From contig NZ_CAJYGQ010000003.1 in NCBI RefSeq assembly GCF_913773635.1, positions 248,001 to 312,000 on the forward strand: a stretch of 64,000 bases of DNA. Reading direction: 5' to 3'. The notes below the pieces were generated by a model, which was given only the letters and a program-made list of their open reading frames with translations, made no database searches and had not been told where the DNA came from. Within the stretch, counting starts at the first letter, position 1; each line of letters opens with the position of its first letter. This document shows, piece after piece, positions 33,975-43,499 of the stretch. This DNA is from an uncultured Mucilaginibacter sp. (lineage in GTDB: Bacteria; Bacteroidota; Bacteroidia; Sphingobacteriales; Sphingobacteriaceae). Made by a program: the position numbers and the translations under genes.

Positions 33975-35306
33975 TTATACCGCGTCTGACAAAGACGAGA
34001 AGGTAAAATCCCTGATCTTCATTGGTGGAATAAGATAGCTTCGGTAGCTCTCTACACTGATGGCGCGCTCGGGTTTGCCGAGGGCTTCTACATTGTTGAG
34101 CATAATTACCGGGCTTTCATTAAAGCGCATATTTTTGATGGGGAATTTTATCTTGCCATTTTCAATATAAAACGTACCATCGCGGGTAAGACCAGTTAAG
34201 GCCAATACCTGAGGGTCAACCATACGAATGTACCACAGGCGCGATACCAGAATGCCGCGCTCCGTGCTTTTAATCATTTCTTCGAGTGATTGTGTTCCAC
34301 CCTCCATAATAATATTACTTGGGCCGGGCTGTGGTTTTACGCCTTTCTTTTCGGCCCAGTAGCGTGAATAGCTCAGGTTTTTAACCACTCCTTTATCAAA
34401 CCAGTAAGTTTTTTCTAAAGGCAAGCCATCGCCGGTCCAGGTTCCTGAAGGTAATTCAGCATTAAAAGGATCTGAATAAATAGTAACCTTTTCGTCCAGT
34501 AATTTTTCGCCCAAACGCGTGCCTCCACCTTTTTTGCTTAAAAAGCTACGGCCTTCATCAGCGCTGCGTGCATCAAACCTAAACATGTTTTCCATCATGT
34601 AGGCAGCAGCGGTAGGCTCTAAAATAACGGTGTATTTACCTGGCTCAATGGCGCGCGCACCAACTGAACCAGTTGCTTTTTGAGCAGCAATTTTTGTTGC
34701 GGCAAAGGTGTCCAGCTTACTCACATCAGTAAAGCCGCGTGCTGCGTAACCCGAACCCGTTCCCTCAGCATTGCGGGTAGTTACTGAAAATGTAACATCG
34801 GTTGATTTGTTGTAGGCAAACAAACCTGCTGAATTCATCACGGCGCGAAAATCTGTAGAGTTTTCAAGGAAACCGGCGGCTTGTAAATTTGCAGCTTTGG
34901 TTACCTCTAAACTTTTGGCAACCAGCTCGGCCCTGCCTTCGGGGGTCATAGCGGCTGTCTGATCATTATATGTGGCGGCATCTTTAAATGTTTGCGGTCC
35001 CAACGGTGGCATATACTCCGGATTGGGTGGAGCCAGTTGTGCCAGTTCTTCTGAACGGCGCACTACTTTTTCTAACGATGCATCATCGAATTCATTTATG
35101 GTAGCCGTTCCGGTTTTTTTGCCAAAGGTAGAGCTTACTGCTAAACCCAGGGTACCTATATCTCCGGCGGTTGATACTGCGTTTAAAGCGTAGCGTATAT
35201 TGCCGCCTTCGCTGCCGCCAAGGCTTACTTCACAAGCTTCGGCTTTTGAATAACTAAGCACTTTCTTTAATAAAGCCTGTGCTTCTTCTTTGCTAAGTAT
35301 GGGCAT
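33975..35306 (-). CDS. TldE/PmbA-like protein
   Basis: A 443-residue member of the TldD/PmbA family without the HExxxH zinc motif, so it is the TldE-type non-catalytic subunit. It shows the family EPGKYTVILEPTAAAYMMEN and DEGRSFLSKKGGGTRLGE stretches and a LTGLTRDGTFYIENG motif. TldD and TldE form a heterodimeric protease that cleaves unfolded peptides or modified peptides such as microcin precursors. Stop of TldD is 7 bp upstream. Unlike its partner it has no leader. Confidence 0.88.
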   Translation of the reverse strand: MPILSKEEAQALLKKVLSYSKAEACEVSLGGSEGGNIRYALNAVSTAGDIGTLGLAVSSTFGKKTGTATINEFDDASLEKVVRRSEELAQLAPPNPEYMPPLGPQTFKDAATYNDQTAAMTPEGRAELVAKSLEVTKAANLQAAGFLENSTDFRAVMNSAGLFAYNKSTDVTFSVTTRNAEGTGSGYAARGFTDVSKLDTFAATKIAAQKATGSVGARAIEPGKYTVILEPTAAAYMMENMFRFDARSADEGRSFLSKKGGGTRLGEKLLDEKVTIYSDPFNAELPSGTWTGDGLPLEKTYWFDKGVVKNLSYSRYWAEKKGVKPQPGPSNIIMEGGTQSLEEMIKSTERGILVSRLWYIRMVDPQVLALTGLTRDGTFYIENGKIKFPIKNMRFNESPVIMLNNVEALGKPERAISVESYRSYLIPPMKIRDFTFSSLSDAV

Positions 35307-35313
35307 ATCTTAA

Positions 35314-36951
35314 TTATCCAATTTTACGTTTAACATTAATTACATTCACACCGGTAAACTTGGTGGTTGATGAGCCGTGCGATACTGCGTTAGATTGGCC
35401 CGGCTGGCCTTTACCATCATTGAAAGCGCCGCCTAAACGGTAGTCGCTTTCATCGCAAACAGCTGCACATGAATTCCAAAACTCCTGGTTGGTTGCCTGG
35501 TAAGCTACATCGTTAAGCATGCCTACAATTTTTCCGTTCTTGATTTCATAAAACAGCTGACCGCCAAACTGGAAGTTATAACGCTGCTGGTCAATAGAGA
35601 ATGAACCGTTACCCACAATATAAATTCCTTTTTCAACACCTTTAATCATGTCATCGACACTCAACTTGGCTTTGCCCGGTGCCAGTGATACGTTAGGCAT
35701 ACGCTGAAACTGTACATCGCTCCAGGTTTGAGCGTAGCAGCAGCCTTGCGACTCTTTAAGGCCAATAACATGCGCCTGATCACGTATGGTTTGGAAATTG
35801 GTTAAGATTCCGTCTTTTACAATATCAAACTGCTTAGGTTGTACGCCTTCATCGTCATAACCTACTGCACCTAGTGAGCCTTTCTGACTGCGATCGGCCA
35901 CTACGTTTACGTTTTTGCTGCCAAAGCGGAAGTTGCCCGATTTAAGTTTATCAACGGTTAAAAAACTGGTTCCTGCATAGTTTGCTTCGTAGCCTAACAC
36001 ACGGTCGAGCTCGGTAGGGTGAGCAACCGATTCGTGAATGGTTAACCACAAGTGCGACGGATCTAACACAAGGTCGTATTTGCCCGGCTCAACTGATTTT
36101 GACGAGACTTTTTCTGTTGCATTCTTGGTAGCGTTCTTAACATCCTCCAGCATGTCGTACCTGTTTTTGTACCGGGTAACAATACCCTTTACTTTTTCAG
36201 ATTCAACGGGGTTTAAATACTCGTAACCCATGCCTACCGGTGAGCTTAAAGCTGCGCGTGTTTCAAATGCTCCTTTGGCGGCATCAATTTTTGTAACGCT
36301 GAAGTTAGGGTACAGACGATGAATATCCTGATCGATGTATGAACCATCGGTAGAAGCAAAAAACTTCTGCTCATTAATGGCTAAAATGGTTGAGTTTACA
36401 AAGTTTGCACCACCGGCCAGTGCAGCGCCGTTTACTGACATCAGTAGGTCTACCTTTTCCTTAATAGGAACCTCAAATGCGTTTTTTTCAATCGGTGTTT
36501 TCCAGCTAACCTCGCCAAAGCCTTTTTGAGGAGCCAGTTGAACAGGTTTGCCGCCAATTTTAGCGTTAGCCTTAGCTACGGCTACAGCCCGTTCGGTAGT
36601 TTTGGCTATACCATCTTTGGTTACGTTGTTGGTAGCTGCAAAGCCCCAGCAACCATTAACCAATACACGTATGCCTACGCCGTATGATTCGGCATTAGCC
36701 ACATTAAGTACTCGGGTTTCGCGGGTAACAACAGCCTGGTTAAGGTAGCGGCCAATACGAATATCGGCATAAGAAGCGCCTTTTGATTTTGCCATGTTAA
36801 GGGCAACATCGGCAAGCTCTTTCTTAATGCGTGCGTCTACCTGGTTCAGTGCTTCGGCCGGGTCAATAGGCGTACCGAAGGCGGGCAGGTTAGGCAGCAT
36901 CATAGCACCGGCACCTACGCCCGAGAGGTAAATAAAATTTCTACGTTTCAA
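35314..36951 (-). CDS. TldD-like metalloprotease with Tat-like leader
   Basis: A 545-residue TldD-family protein. The zinc motif is HESVAH (about residues 303-308, HExxxH) followed by the TELDRVLGYEANYAGTSF region. The N-terminus MKRRNFIYLSGVGAGAMMLP resembles a twin-arginine signal (RRNFI then a hydrophobic core, AFG near the cleavage site), which would export the enzyme folded. The start codon is TTG, backed by a strong AAGGAGGA site 7 nt upstream; an ATG start would remove the RR motif. It lies between a membrane-protein gene and TldE on the minus strand and is likely the catalytic subunit of the pair. Confidence 0.85.
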   Translation of the reverse strand: MKRRNFIYLSGVGAGAMMLPNLPAFGTPIDPAEALNQVDARIKKELADVALNMAKSKGASYADIRIGRYLNQAVVTRETRVLNVANAESYGVGIRVLVNGCWGFAATNNVTKDGIAKTTERAVAVAKANAKIGGKPVQLAPQKGFGEVSWKTPIEKNAFEVPIKEKVDLLMSVNGAALAGGANFVNSTILAINEQKFFASTDGSYIDQDIHRLYPNFSVTKIDAAKGAFETRAALSSPVGMGYEYLNPVESEKVKGIVTRYKNRYDMLEDVKNATKNATEKVSSKSVEPGKYDLVLDPSHLWLTIHESVAHPTELDRVLGYEANYAGTSFLTVDKLKSGNFRFGSKNVNVVADRSQKGSLGAVGYDDEGVQPKQFDIVKDGILTNFQTIRDQAHVIGLKESQGCCYAQTWSDVQFQRMPNVSLAPGKAKLSVDDMIKGVEKGIYIVGNGSFSIDQQRYNFQFGGQLFYEIKNGKIVGMLNDVAYQATNQEFWNSCAAVCDESDYRLGGAFNDGKGQPGQSNAVSHGSSTTKFTGVNVINVKRKIG

Positions 36952-36958
36952 GGTTTAA

Positions 36959-36966
36959 TCCTCCTT
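36959..36966 (-). promoter_or_regulatory. Strong Shine-Dalgarno supporting a TTG start
   Basis: AAGGAGGA on the minus strand lies 7 nt before TTG at 36949-36951. Strong SD sites are uncommon in this phylum, so it argues that TTG is the real start of the TldD gene. Confidence 0.7.
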
Positions 36967-37003
36967 TTGCAGTTAGTTATAGTTTGAGTTTAATAGTTTT
37001 TTT

Positions 37004-38791
37004 TCAGAGCTGAATGGAAAACTTGCGTTCTATCCATAAGAATGTACAAGCTAATAATAAAATCACATAAAACCAGAATTTTGGAACTTCTGACTGTGTT
37101 TTTTGCTGTATTTGTTTTGTTACAGATGATTTTTGATTTGATTTAGCGGCAAATTCTTTCGTTTCGTTTGCTTTTATTAAGTTTTTTATACTTTTCCAGT
37201 GCTTAGTATCATAAATGTACAGCCAATCTTCGCCTTTCGTATTAAAGTTGGTTCGTTGCCAGCCAGTTGTTGATGGATTGTAATTTAATTTCCACCGATA
37301 GGGTAAAATTTCGCTCTGTAAAGGTGATATTCTATCATTATTTACTGAAGTCTCTTCTCCTGATGTTGTGCCGTTATAAATAAGCTCAACAGGTTGCCCA
37401 ATATTAGGTACGGGCGTATCCACTTTGTAACTTTGAATAGTTGATGATTGCTTTGCAGCCTTATTTATAAGTAAAGACCAAAGTGCTGCGTAATCGTTTA
37501 GGTTGCCGTTTAGTAACCAGGCATAAGTATGGTTAAGCGTAGTGAAAACAATTTTGCCGCCACCTGCAATAGTTGTAGCAGCTAAACCATAATTTTGTGC
37601 ATCGGCTACGAGGGTTTGCGTGTTATTACGATAGTTGATGTATGATGCATCGATATTAAGTTTAGCGGTTTTAGTGGCTTTACCTTGTAATGTCAACGCA
37701 ATTATAGGCTGCTCTTTTAAATTCAACGTACTCACGGGGAAGTCGCGTTGGAGCCATGAAGGTACGTTAGACGAGCTATCAGCTTTCACAATAACACCAA
37801 GTCCTTTTTGAGTTACCTCATTACGCAGTGCCAAAGCCTCGGCTGTTGACAGCGTTTTCAGGGTAGAGAGGTCGCCTACCACCAAATCAAAACGGTTTAA
37901 AATGCCGGCATCGATACGTTGCAAATTCAGCTTATTCATATTAACAAACTCAGTGCTGCTTTTATCTTTACTGATGGTTGCCCTGGTAGCTACGGCATAA
38001 CCGTTTTCGCCCAGCCAGTTTTTAAGAAATCGGTTTTCAAAGTTTGGCGCAGCATTCAGCAGCAACACTTTTAGGGGTTTGGTAGGTAATATTTGTATTG
38101 GTACCGCGTCATTACTTAAAGTATCGGAGCCGGATAAGGCCAAAAGATGGTAGACCACAGGACCAGTTAGTTTTGGTGTAGTGCTAAGTTGAAACGAAGA
38201 TGTGCCGGGAGCTATACTTGTCGAATCGAGCGATGTATTCAATCCTTTAAGCAATAATTTAACAGGCCTTTTATACTTATTAAGGTAGCTACCTTGTAAT
38301 GAAAATATATCACCCGCTTTAATTTTAGCGGGCCAGTTAACTGACGTGTATCCGGTAGCTGGTTCGGGCGCATTGAAGCTTACATGCAATTTGCTAAGTG
38401 GCTCCAGTTCATATTTATTTAAACCATGTCCCAGTATTTGTAGATGGGTAACTGTAGGTTTACAGTGAATCAGTTCTTCGGTACTGCCAATAAGTTTGGC
38501 CTTTGCGTATTGTTTTTGGATAGCCTTATCAATAGTGAACACAGCAACTTTAGCGGGAATGCTATCAATATTGAAACCTTCGGTGAGGAGTACAGCCTTG
38601 GTGTCTTCGCTAATATTGGTTTGCTTAGTGTAACTCACCGGCAAAGTAATACAGGCCAATGCGCCAACCGCAATACAAACGGCTATAATACGCCAAATCA
38701 AACGGCGTTTATCGGCACGGCTAAACTCCTGCCAGGTAAACAACAGTGATAATAAAAGGCATATAATGACAACTGTTAAAATCCAGCTCAT
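37004..38791 (-). CDS. Membrane protein of the Bat-like cluster, unknown function
   Basis: A 595-residue protein with two N-terminal helices (about 4-20 and 32-50), a long periplasmic part and one helix near the C-terminus (FWFYVILLLACTFLWIERKF). The middle has a GATase/ThuA-like strand pattern (PLKVLLLNAAPNFENRFLKN, LVVGDL), similar to proteins encoded beside BatA in Bacteroidota. No catalytic motif is clear. It follows the DUF4175 gene by 6 bp, so it belongs to the same operon. Confidence 0.65.
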   Translation of the reverse strand: MSWILTVVIICLLLSLLFTWQEFSRADKRRLIWRIIAVCIAVGALACITLPVSYTKQTNISEDTKAVLLTEGFNIDSIPAKVAVFTIDKAIQKQYAKAKLIGSTEELIHCKPTVTHLQILGHGLNKYELEPLSKLHVSFNAPEPATGYTSVNWPAKIKAGDIFSLQGSYLNKYKRPVKLLLKGLNTSLDSTSIAPGTSSFQLSTTPKLTGPVVYHLLALSGSDTLSNDAVPIQILPTKPLKVLLLNAAPNFENRFLKNWLGENGYAVATRATISKDKSSTEFVNMNKLNLQRIDAGILNRFDLVVGDLSTLKTLSTAEALALRNEVTQKGLGVIVKADSSSNVPSWLQRDFPVSTLNLKEQPIIALTLQGKATKTAKLNIDASYINYRNNTQTLVADAQNYGLAATTIAGGGKIVFTTLNHTYAWLLNGNLNDYAALWSLLINKAAKQSSTIQSYKVDTPVPNIGQPVELIYNGTTSGEETSVNNDRISPLQSEILPYRWKLNYNPSTTGWQRTNFNTKGEDWLYIYDTKHWKSIKNLIKANETKEFAAKSNQKSSVTKQIQQKTQSEVPKFWFYVILLLACTFLWIERKFSIQL

Positions 38792-38797
38792 ATTCGT

Positions 38798-40915
38798 TTA
38801 CCGGTTTAAGTTGTTAAAATAACGTTGGCCCAAACCCATATCAGCAGTAGTGCCTGTTGCCGATGGCTTTATTTTGCTTTCAGGCAGGCTTCTTTGAATA
38901 GCTTTTTCTACCAGGGCGCGGTCGCTTGCCAATATTTGTTTGTTATATGCCAATATGCGGCGTACGGCACTAACCGCTTTTAAATAAATTCCCGGCTGCG
39001 TTGATGCCTGCTGCGCCAGTTGCTGAGCGGCCAGTTCCAAAATGCGTTTGTCGGCTAAGGTTAACACCTGGTGTTTGGAATGCTCTAAAACTACTGCTGC
39101 TTTCTTCAGTATCTCAAACTTATCTGTAGCAGGTTTTATTTTTTGTTGGTTAACCGGCTCTGCTATTTTACTTAAATCGCCGCTTAGTCGTTTTTCGGGC
39201 TTAATGGGTGGTGGATTGTAATTGGTTTTAGCCACGTACGAGCGCGATTTTTGTTGTAGATCTTTAAGCAGGCGTAAGGCTTTATACTCAAAAGGCAATG
39301 CATCCTGTGGTTTGTACAGGCGCAACCGCAGTTCGGCCTTCCACATTTCATTTAGTGTAGCTTTAAGTTGTGACTTGGCCGCAGGCTCTAAAAAAGTGGC
39401 GTCTTCGGCATTATCGTGCTTATCAGTAAATGCATCCATTACCATTTTGGCGTTGCCAAAATTTTCGGCTTTGCCAATTTCTTGGTTATCTTCTCCTTCG
39501 GTCCCACTTTCATCTTCTTCGCCCAGAAACTTGCCGTAGCGTAAGCGCAGCAGCTTTTGATCGGTGCCTAATTCGTTACAGCGGTTTTTAAAGGCGGCGG
39601 TGCTAAGACTGTCTTTTTCTTTAAGTAGCTTTTCGGTATCCAAAATGATCTGTCGCTGACTGCGGAAGTATTCAGGTTTAATGTTGGCCGCCGCTACAAT
39701 GCCGTCCATGCTTAACAATTGGGCCGTGTCCTGAATGGAAACGATGAGTACATCAGTACGGCTTTTCTGCTGGTGCGTGTCCAGGGCCTGTATGTAAAAG
39801 TACAATTCATCGCCCGGTTCCATATTGAGTTTGGGCAGATCAATAGTGCGTTGCAGATCATAGCGGCGACTATGCGCCGAAAACGGTGTGTTGAAACTGA
39901 AAACCGTATCTTTAAATTTTACCGACTCGCCGCTGCCTTTGGCTATGGTTGCAAAAATTTGTGCATTGTTAACGCCATAATCATCGGTAACGGTGGTGTT
40001 AATGGCTACACGTTGTGCTTCGCCCGCATCAATGTGAGTATACTGTTTGGGTGACTTGATGTGAATAACAGGAATGGCATCCTTAATAACCTGAATTTGA
40101 TACAGGTCTGATGATTTTCCATTAATACTTACCTGGTAAAAGCCGGGCTTGGTGATTATTCTGCGTGCCTGCCAATCTGTTTTATTTACGCTGCTTAGTG
40201 CTATCTTCTCTCGTTCATTAAATAGTAAAAACACATCTTTAACGTCAATATTGGTGCTGATGTTCCAGCTAACCAAAGCACCTTCTTCTGCGTTGATAGT
40301 GAATTTGTCTTGCGTACGTGTTGTCTTGCGCGTATAAGCGGGAGGAGCAATCTTAAGCAATACGCCGTCTATTTGAGGTAGTACTTTTTCGGGCGGCAGG
40401 TTTTTTTGTGTTGATTGGTTCGTGTTAACTTCATCGGCCCCGCCTGTGATTTTACTAAACTTACCTAGCTTTAAAATAGCAATACTGATAATTAAAGCAC
40501 CTGCAAGTAACCATGCTGCTTTTTTTAGTTGTTGCATAAACGCAGCCGGCTCTTCGGATAATTGTAATATGGCGGTTTCTAACTTACTCACCTGCAATCG
40601 CTCCAGTAAATTAAGATTGTCTGCAGGTTTAATTATCAGTTGGCTGCTCTCTTCAAGTTGTGGGAAATAAAAGTTGAGATAGCGGCAAATGATTTCTAAA
40701 CTTGTTTTCCAGGGGCGGTATATGAATGTTACTACTGCAAGCACCGTTAAGAATACTAATATGGCCGCTATTATAGTTTTGCCGGGCAGCAAATAGTAAC
40801 TCACACTGCCTGCCAGCAAAGCACATGCAATAGCAACAAACACCCCTGCTGCCAATTGGTAGCAAATATAGCGTTGCCGCATTTGATGTAGTTTATGTAT
40901 TGCTGCCTGCTCCAT
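38798..40915 (-). CDS. DUF4175-like membrane protein
   Basis: A 705-residue protein with two N-terminal helices (about 19-60), another helix near 135-150, then a large periplasmic region of beta domains (IDGVLLKIAPPAYTRKTTRT and on) and a charged helical C-terminus rich in Lys, Glu and Gln. This matches DUF4175-type proteins found with MoxR and DUF58. Function unknown; it may be a scaffold in the envelope. The gap to BatA upstream is zero (stop and start touch), which implies coupled translation. Confidence 0.7.
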   Translation of the reverse strand: MEQAAIHKLHQMRQRYICYQLAAGVFVAIACALLAGSVSYYLLPGKTIIAAILVFLTVLAVVTFIYRPWKTSLEIICRYLNFYFPQLEESSQLIIKPADNLNLLERLQVSKLETAILQLSEEPAAFMQQLKKAAWLLAGALIISIAILKLGKFSKITGGADEVNTNQSTQKNLPPEKVLPQIDGVLLKIAPPAYTRKTTRTQDKFTINAEEGALVSWNISTNIDVKDVFLLFNEREKIALSSVNKTDWQARRIITKPGFYQVSINGKSSDLYQIQVIKDAIPVIHIKSPKQYTHIDAGEAQRVAINTTVTDDYGVNNAQIFATIAKGSGESVKFKDTVFSFNTPFSAHSRRYDLQRTIDLPKLNMEPGDELYFYIQALDTHQQKSRTDVLIVSIQDTAQLLSMDGIVAAANIKPEYFRSQRQIILDTEKLLKEKDSLSTAAFKNRCNELGTDQKLLRLRYGKFLGEEDESGTEGEDNQEIGKAENFGNAKMVMDAFTDKHDNAEDATFLEPAAKSQLKATLNEMWKAELRLRLYKPQDALPFEYKALRLLKDLQQKSRSYVAKTNYNPPPIKPEKRLSGDLSKIAEPVNQQKIKPATDKFEILKKAAVVLEHSKHQVLTLADKRILELAAQQLAQQASTQPGIYLKAVSAVRRILAYNKQILASDRALVEKAIQRSLPESKIKPSATGTTADMGLGQRYFNNLNR

Positions 40916-42433
40916 TTATGCAACTGAAGGGTGAGGTTTATAATGAGCCAACCAACGTTCGGCCGCAAATACAATAATGAGCGCAAGCCAAAAATAACGG
41001 CTCAGGCTTTTTGTCTCGGTAATTTTAGCTGTCGTACTTGCCGTTTGATTAGTACTAATGTGGGGCCTGTATTGTGACGCACTTAAAGTGCGCTTGTCAT
41101 AAGCAGGGTTTAGCGGTTTTTCATCAATCATTAGTTGAAGCATCCATGCCGGGAAATTGCTGCTCCACACTAAATTATTGTATGCTGGGTTAAAGCGATT
41201 GTAAAAGCGGTAAAGCTTTTTTGAACCTTGCTGCTCAGTGGTTAAAACCGGGTTGCCAAAGCCATCCTGCCAAACAGGTATGCCTTTAACATTGGCCGCT
41301 GTTATAGTTCTAAATAGCTGAGTTTTGTCATCCTCAGCCAGTGAAGTGGCAAACGCACCTGCGTTGCTCGTCCAGGTATTAATGTTGGTTACTTTACCGC
41401 TTTGATAAGTGAATATATTTTGTGCCAATACATTACCAACTGGTTTATCTGATAGCCAAAACAACCAGTCAGCGTTTTTTGGGATAGCACCTTCACTACT
41501 CACTATTTTAATGCTGATATTGCGTTGGCTAAATTGGCTTACGGCCTGTAGTGCGGCTTTCAGATAGTTGGCGTCAAGCTTATTGTTGTTGGTATAAATA
41601 ATTACCTGTAAGGTTTTTGTATTAATGTAAGTTGCTGGTAGTTTGCTGTTGTTAAGCTTAACACTTGCATTGCCGCCCGTTGTTTGAATAATGTAAAACT
41701 CGTTTGAGCCATTATTAGCTTTTACGTTTTCAAAAGAAAAGGTATTGCCCGATGGCGTGCTTTTGCCCTGCACTACCCTTATATTGCCGTTTGGCGTGAA
41801 CCATGCATCGTGTATCCATGTGATTACCGAATCGGCAGGAATATAGGTTTGCCATTTAAGGTTGAGTGCCACATTGGGCTTTTTGCCTTTAAAATGTTTG
41901 ATTTGGTTTGGTGTAAATAAGCAAATATGGAGGGAGGTGTCTGCTTTTAAATCAAGCTCTTTAACTAAATTCCAGTAATTGCCTATAGTTGAGTTTTGAG
42001 CTTTTATGGAATCTTTAGGGTGCAGGAAAATTTGTTTTAGGTCAGATTTGCCAAAGCCATAATTAAAGTAATGAAATTCGTAGCCGGCTTGAGTTAGCGA
42101 GTCTATTTGCGGTTTAAACTTTTGATAGGTTTCGCTAAGTCTTTCGCGTGGAATAAGCACCCAGCCTTTTGCTTTAGCTGCCTGCACCCGCTTTTGCCAA
42201 ACGGGAGAGGCTAGTAAGGAAGCCAATAACACCAGTAATAGGCAACGTAATATAAATAACAAAATATCAAGCAATTTAAAACTGCGGCTGCTTTTGCGTG
42301 AGGCAGCCTCAATAAGCGTAATGCTGCCTACTTTAAGTACTTTGCCTGTACGGATATTCCACAAGTGTATTAACACCGGTATAATAACCGCTGCACCGCC
42401 AATAAACCATACGGGATTTAAAAATTGGAACAT
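40916..42433 (-). CDS. BatA-domain membrane protein
   Basis: A 505-residue protein opening with the BatA N-terminal domain: MFQFLNPVWFIGGAAVIIPV, LIHLWNIRTGKVLKVGS, then a second helix KLLDILLFILRCLLLVLLAS. The remaining periplasmic part is beta-rich, with a final helix (SRYFWLALIIVFAAERWLA). BatA proteins belong to the Bacteroides aerotolerance cluster together with MoxR ATPase and DUF58 proteins. It follows the DUF58 gene by 6 bp and is the central membrane part of the run. Confidence 0.85.
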   Translation of the reverse strand: MFQFLNPVWFIGGAAVIIPVLIHLWNIRTGKVLKVGSITLIEAASRKSSRSFKLLDILLFILRCLLLVLLASLLASPVWQKRVQAAKAKGWVLIPRERLSETYQKFKPQIDSLTQAGYEFHYFNYGFGKSDLKQIFLHPKDSIKAQNSTIGNYWNLVKELDLKADTSLHICLFTPNQIKHFKGKKPNVALNLKWQTYIPADSVITWIHDAWFTPNGNIRVVQGKSTPSGNTFSFENVKANNGSNEFYIIQTTGGNASVKLNNSKLPATYINTKTLQVIIYTNNNKLDANYLKAALQAVSQFSQRNISIKIVSSEGAIPKNADWLFWLSDKPVGNVLAQNIFTYQSGKVTNINTWTSNAGAFATSLAEDDKTQLFRTITAANVKGIPVWQDGFGNPVLTTEQQGSKKLYRFYNRFNPAYNNLVWSSNFPAWMLQLMIDEKPLNPAYDKRTLSASQYRPHISTNQTASTTAKITETKSLSRYFWLALIIVFAAERWLAHYKPHPSVA

Positions 42434-42439
42434 TGTGTT

Positions 42440-43312
42440 TTAAACGCCTTTATTTCTTTGCACCAAAAATGCCTGCAACGCCTCATCCAAAGGTTGAGCA
42501 GTGCTAATCATACGGTAAACTATACGCTTGCCCAATAGCTGCATGCGTATGTTTTCTAAATGTGTTTGTAATGCCTGTTTATATTGTTGTTTGGCCTGGG
42601 TTCCAACCTGTATCACCTCACCTGTCTCCAAATCTTCGAGAGCTGAGTAGCCTTTGAAATCGAAGTCGAGTTCATTTTGCGCCATTAATTGAAAAACAAT
42701 TATTTCATGCTTCAATGCTGCCAGTGAGTCTAATAGTTTAAAAATTTCACCTTCGGGTTGATACATGTCAGTGATAAAAACCAGCAATTCTTTACGCCTG
42801 GCACCTGCAAAAAGCTCTTTGTAATGTATGGGCTGTGTGAAAGTACCAGCCGGCTCAATGTTTTCCAACTGATGATACAGCCGCTGTAAATGTTGCGGGT
42901 CTGGTTTGGCAGCTAATGAAAATAAGCCACCTTCCTTAAATATGTATAAACCCGCAGCGTCGCCCTGTAGGTTGGCTAAATAAGCCAATGATGCAGCCAG
43001 GTAACGTGCATAGTCAATTTTAGTCATGGTACCATCATTATGGTTCATGGAGGCGCTGGCATCAATTAAAAACCTTACCGATATGCTTGTTTCAACTTCC
43101 GACTCTCGGATGTAGTACCTGTCGCTGCGGGCAAACATGCGCCAGTCAAGCCAGCGTAAATCGTCGCCGGGTTGGTAGCTGCGGTACTGACTGAACTCTA
43201 AGCCCGGCCCTTTTACAGTACTTTTATTAAAACCATTCATAAACCCGTCAATCACTGATTTAGCTAACAGCGGCAGGTTTTTGATGGTAGTTAGTACTTT
43301 AGGATCGAGCAT
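42440..43312 (-). CDS. DUF58 (vWA-like) protein
   Basis: A 290-residue cytoplasmic protein of the DUF58 family. It shows the family KGPGLEFSQYRSYQPGDDLR, IDWRMFARSDRYYIRE-type core (here LDWRMFARSDRYYIRESE) and a vWA metal-site-like LIDASASM. DUF58 proteins act with MoxR AAA ATPases as chaperone-like modules. It lies between MoxR (187 bp upstream) and BatA (6 bp downstream). Confidence 0.9.
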   Translation of the reverse strand: MLDPKVLTTIKNLPLLAKSVIDGFMNGFNKSTVKGPGLEFSQYRSYQPGDDLRWLDWRMFARSDRYYIRESEVETSISVRFLIDASASMNHNDGTMTKIDYARYLAASLAYLANLQGDAAGLYIFKEGGLFSLAAKPDPQHLQRLYHQLENIEPAGTFTQPIHYKELFAGARRKELLVFITDMYQPEGEIFKLLDSLAALKHEIIVFQLMAQNELDFDFKGYSALEDLETGEVIQVGTQAKQQYKQALQTHLENIRMQLLGKRIVYRMISTAQPLDEALQAFLVQRNKGV

Positions 43313-43499
43313 TGTTTTAAATTTGGAGTCCGGATGTTCGATTTAGTTTTTTTCCTATTTAAATTGTCATTTAGTATAACGGAAAATTTGTTAAGGCTGC
43401 TAAGCGTTGCTTAAGTAACTGTATTTTTTCCCTTGTTGAGAAGAAATGGTGGTAAAGCTCTTCCTTTTAACCTTGGCCTCTGGTTATTGTCTCTTAGTT

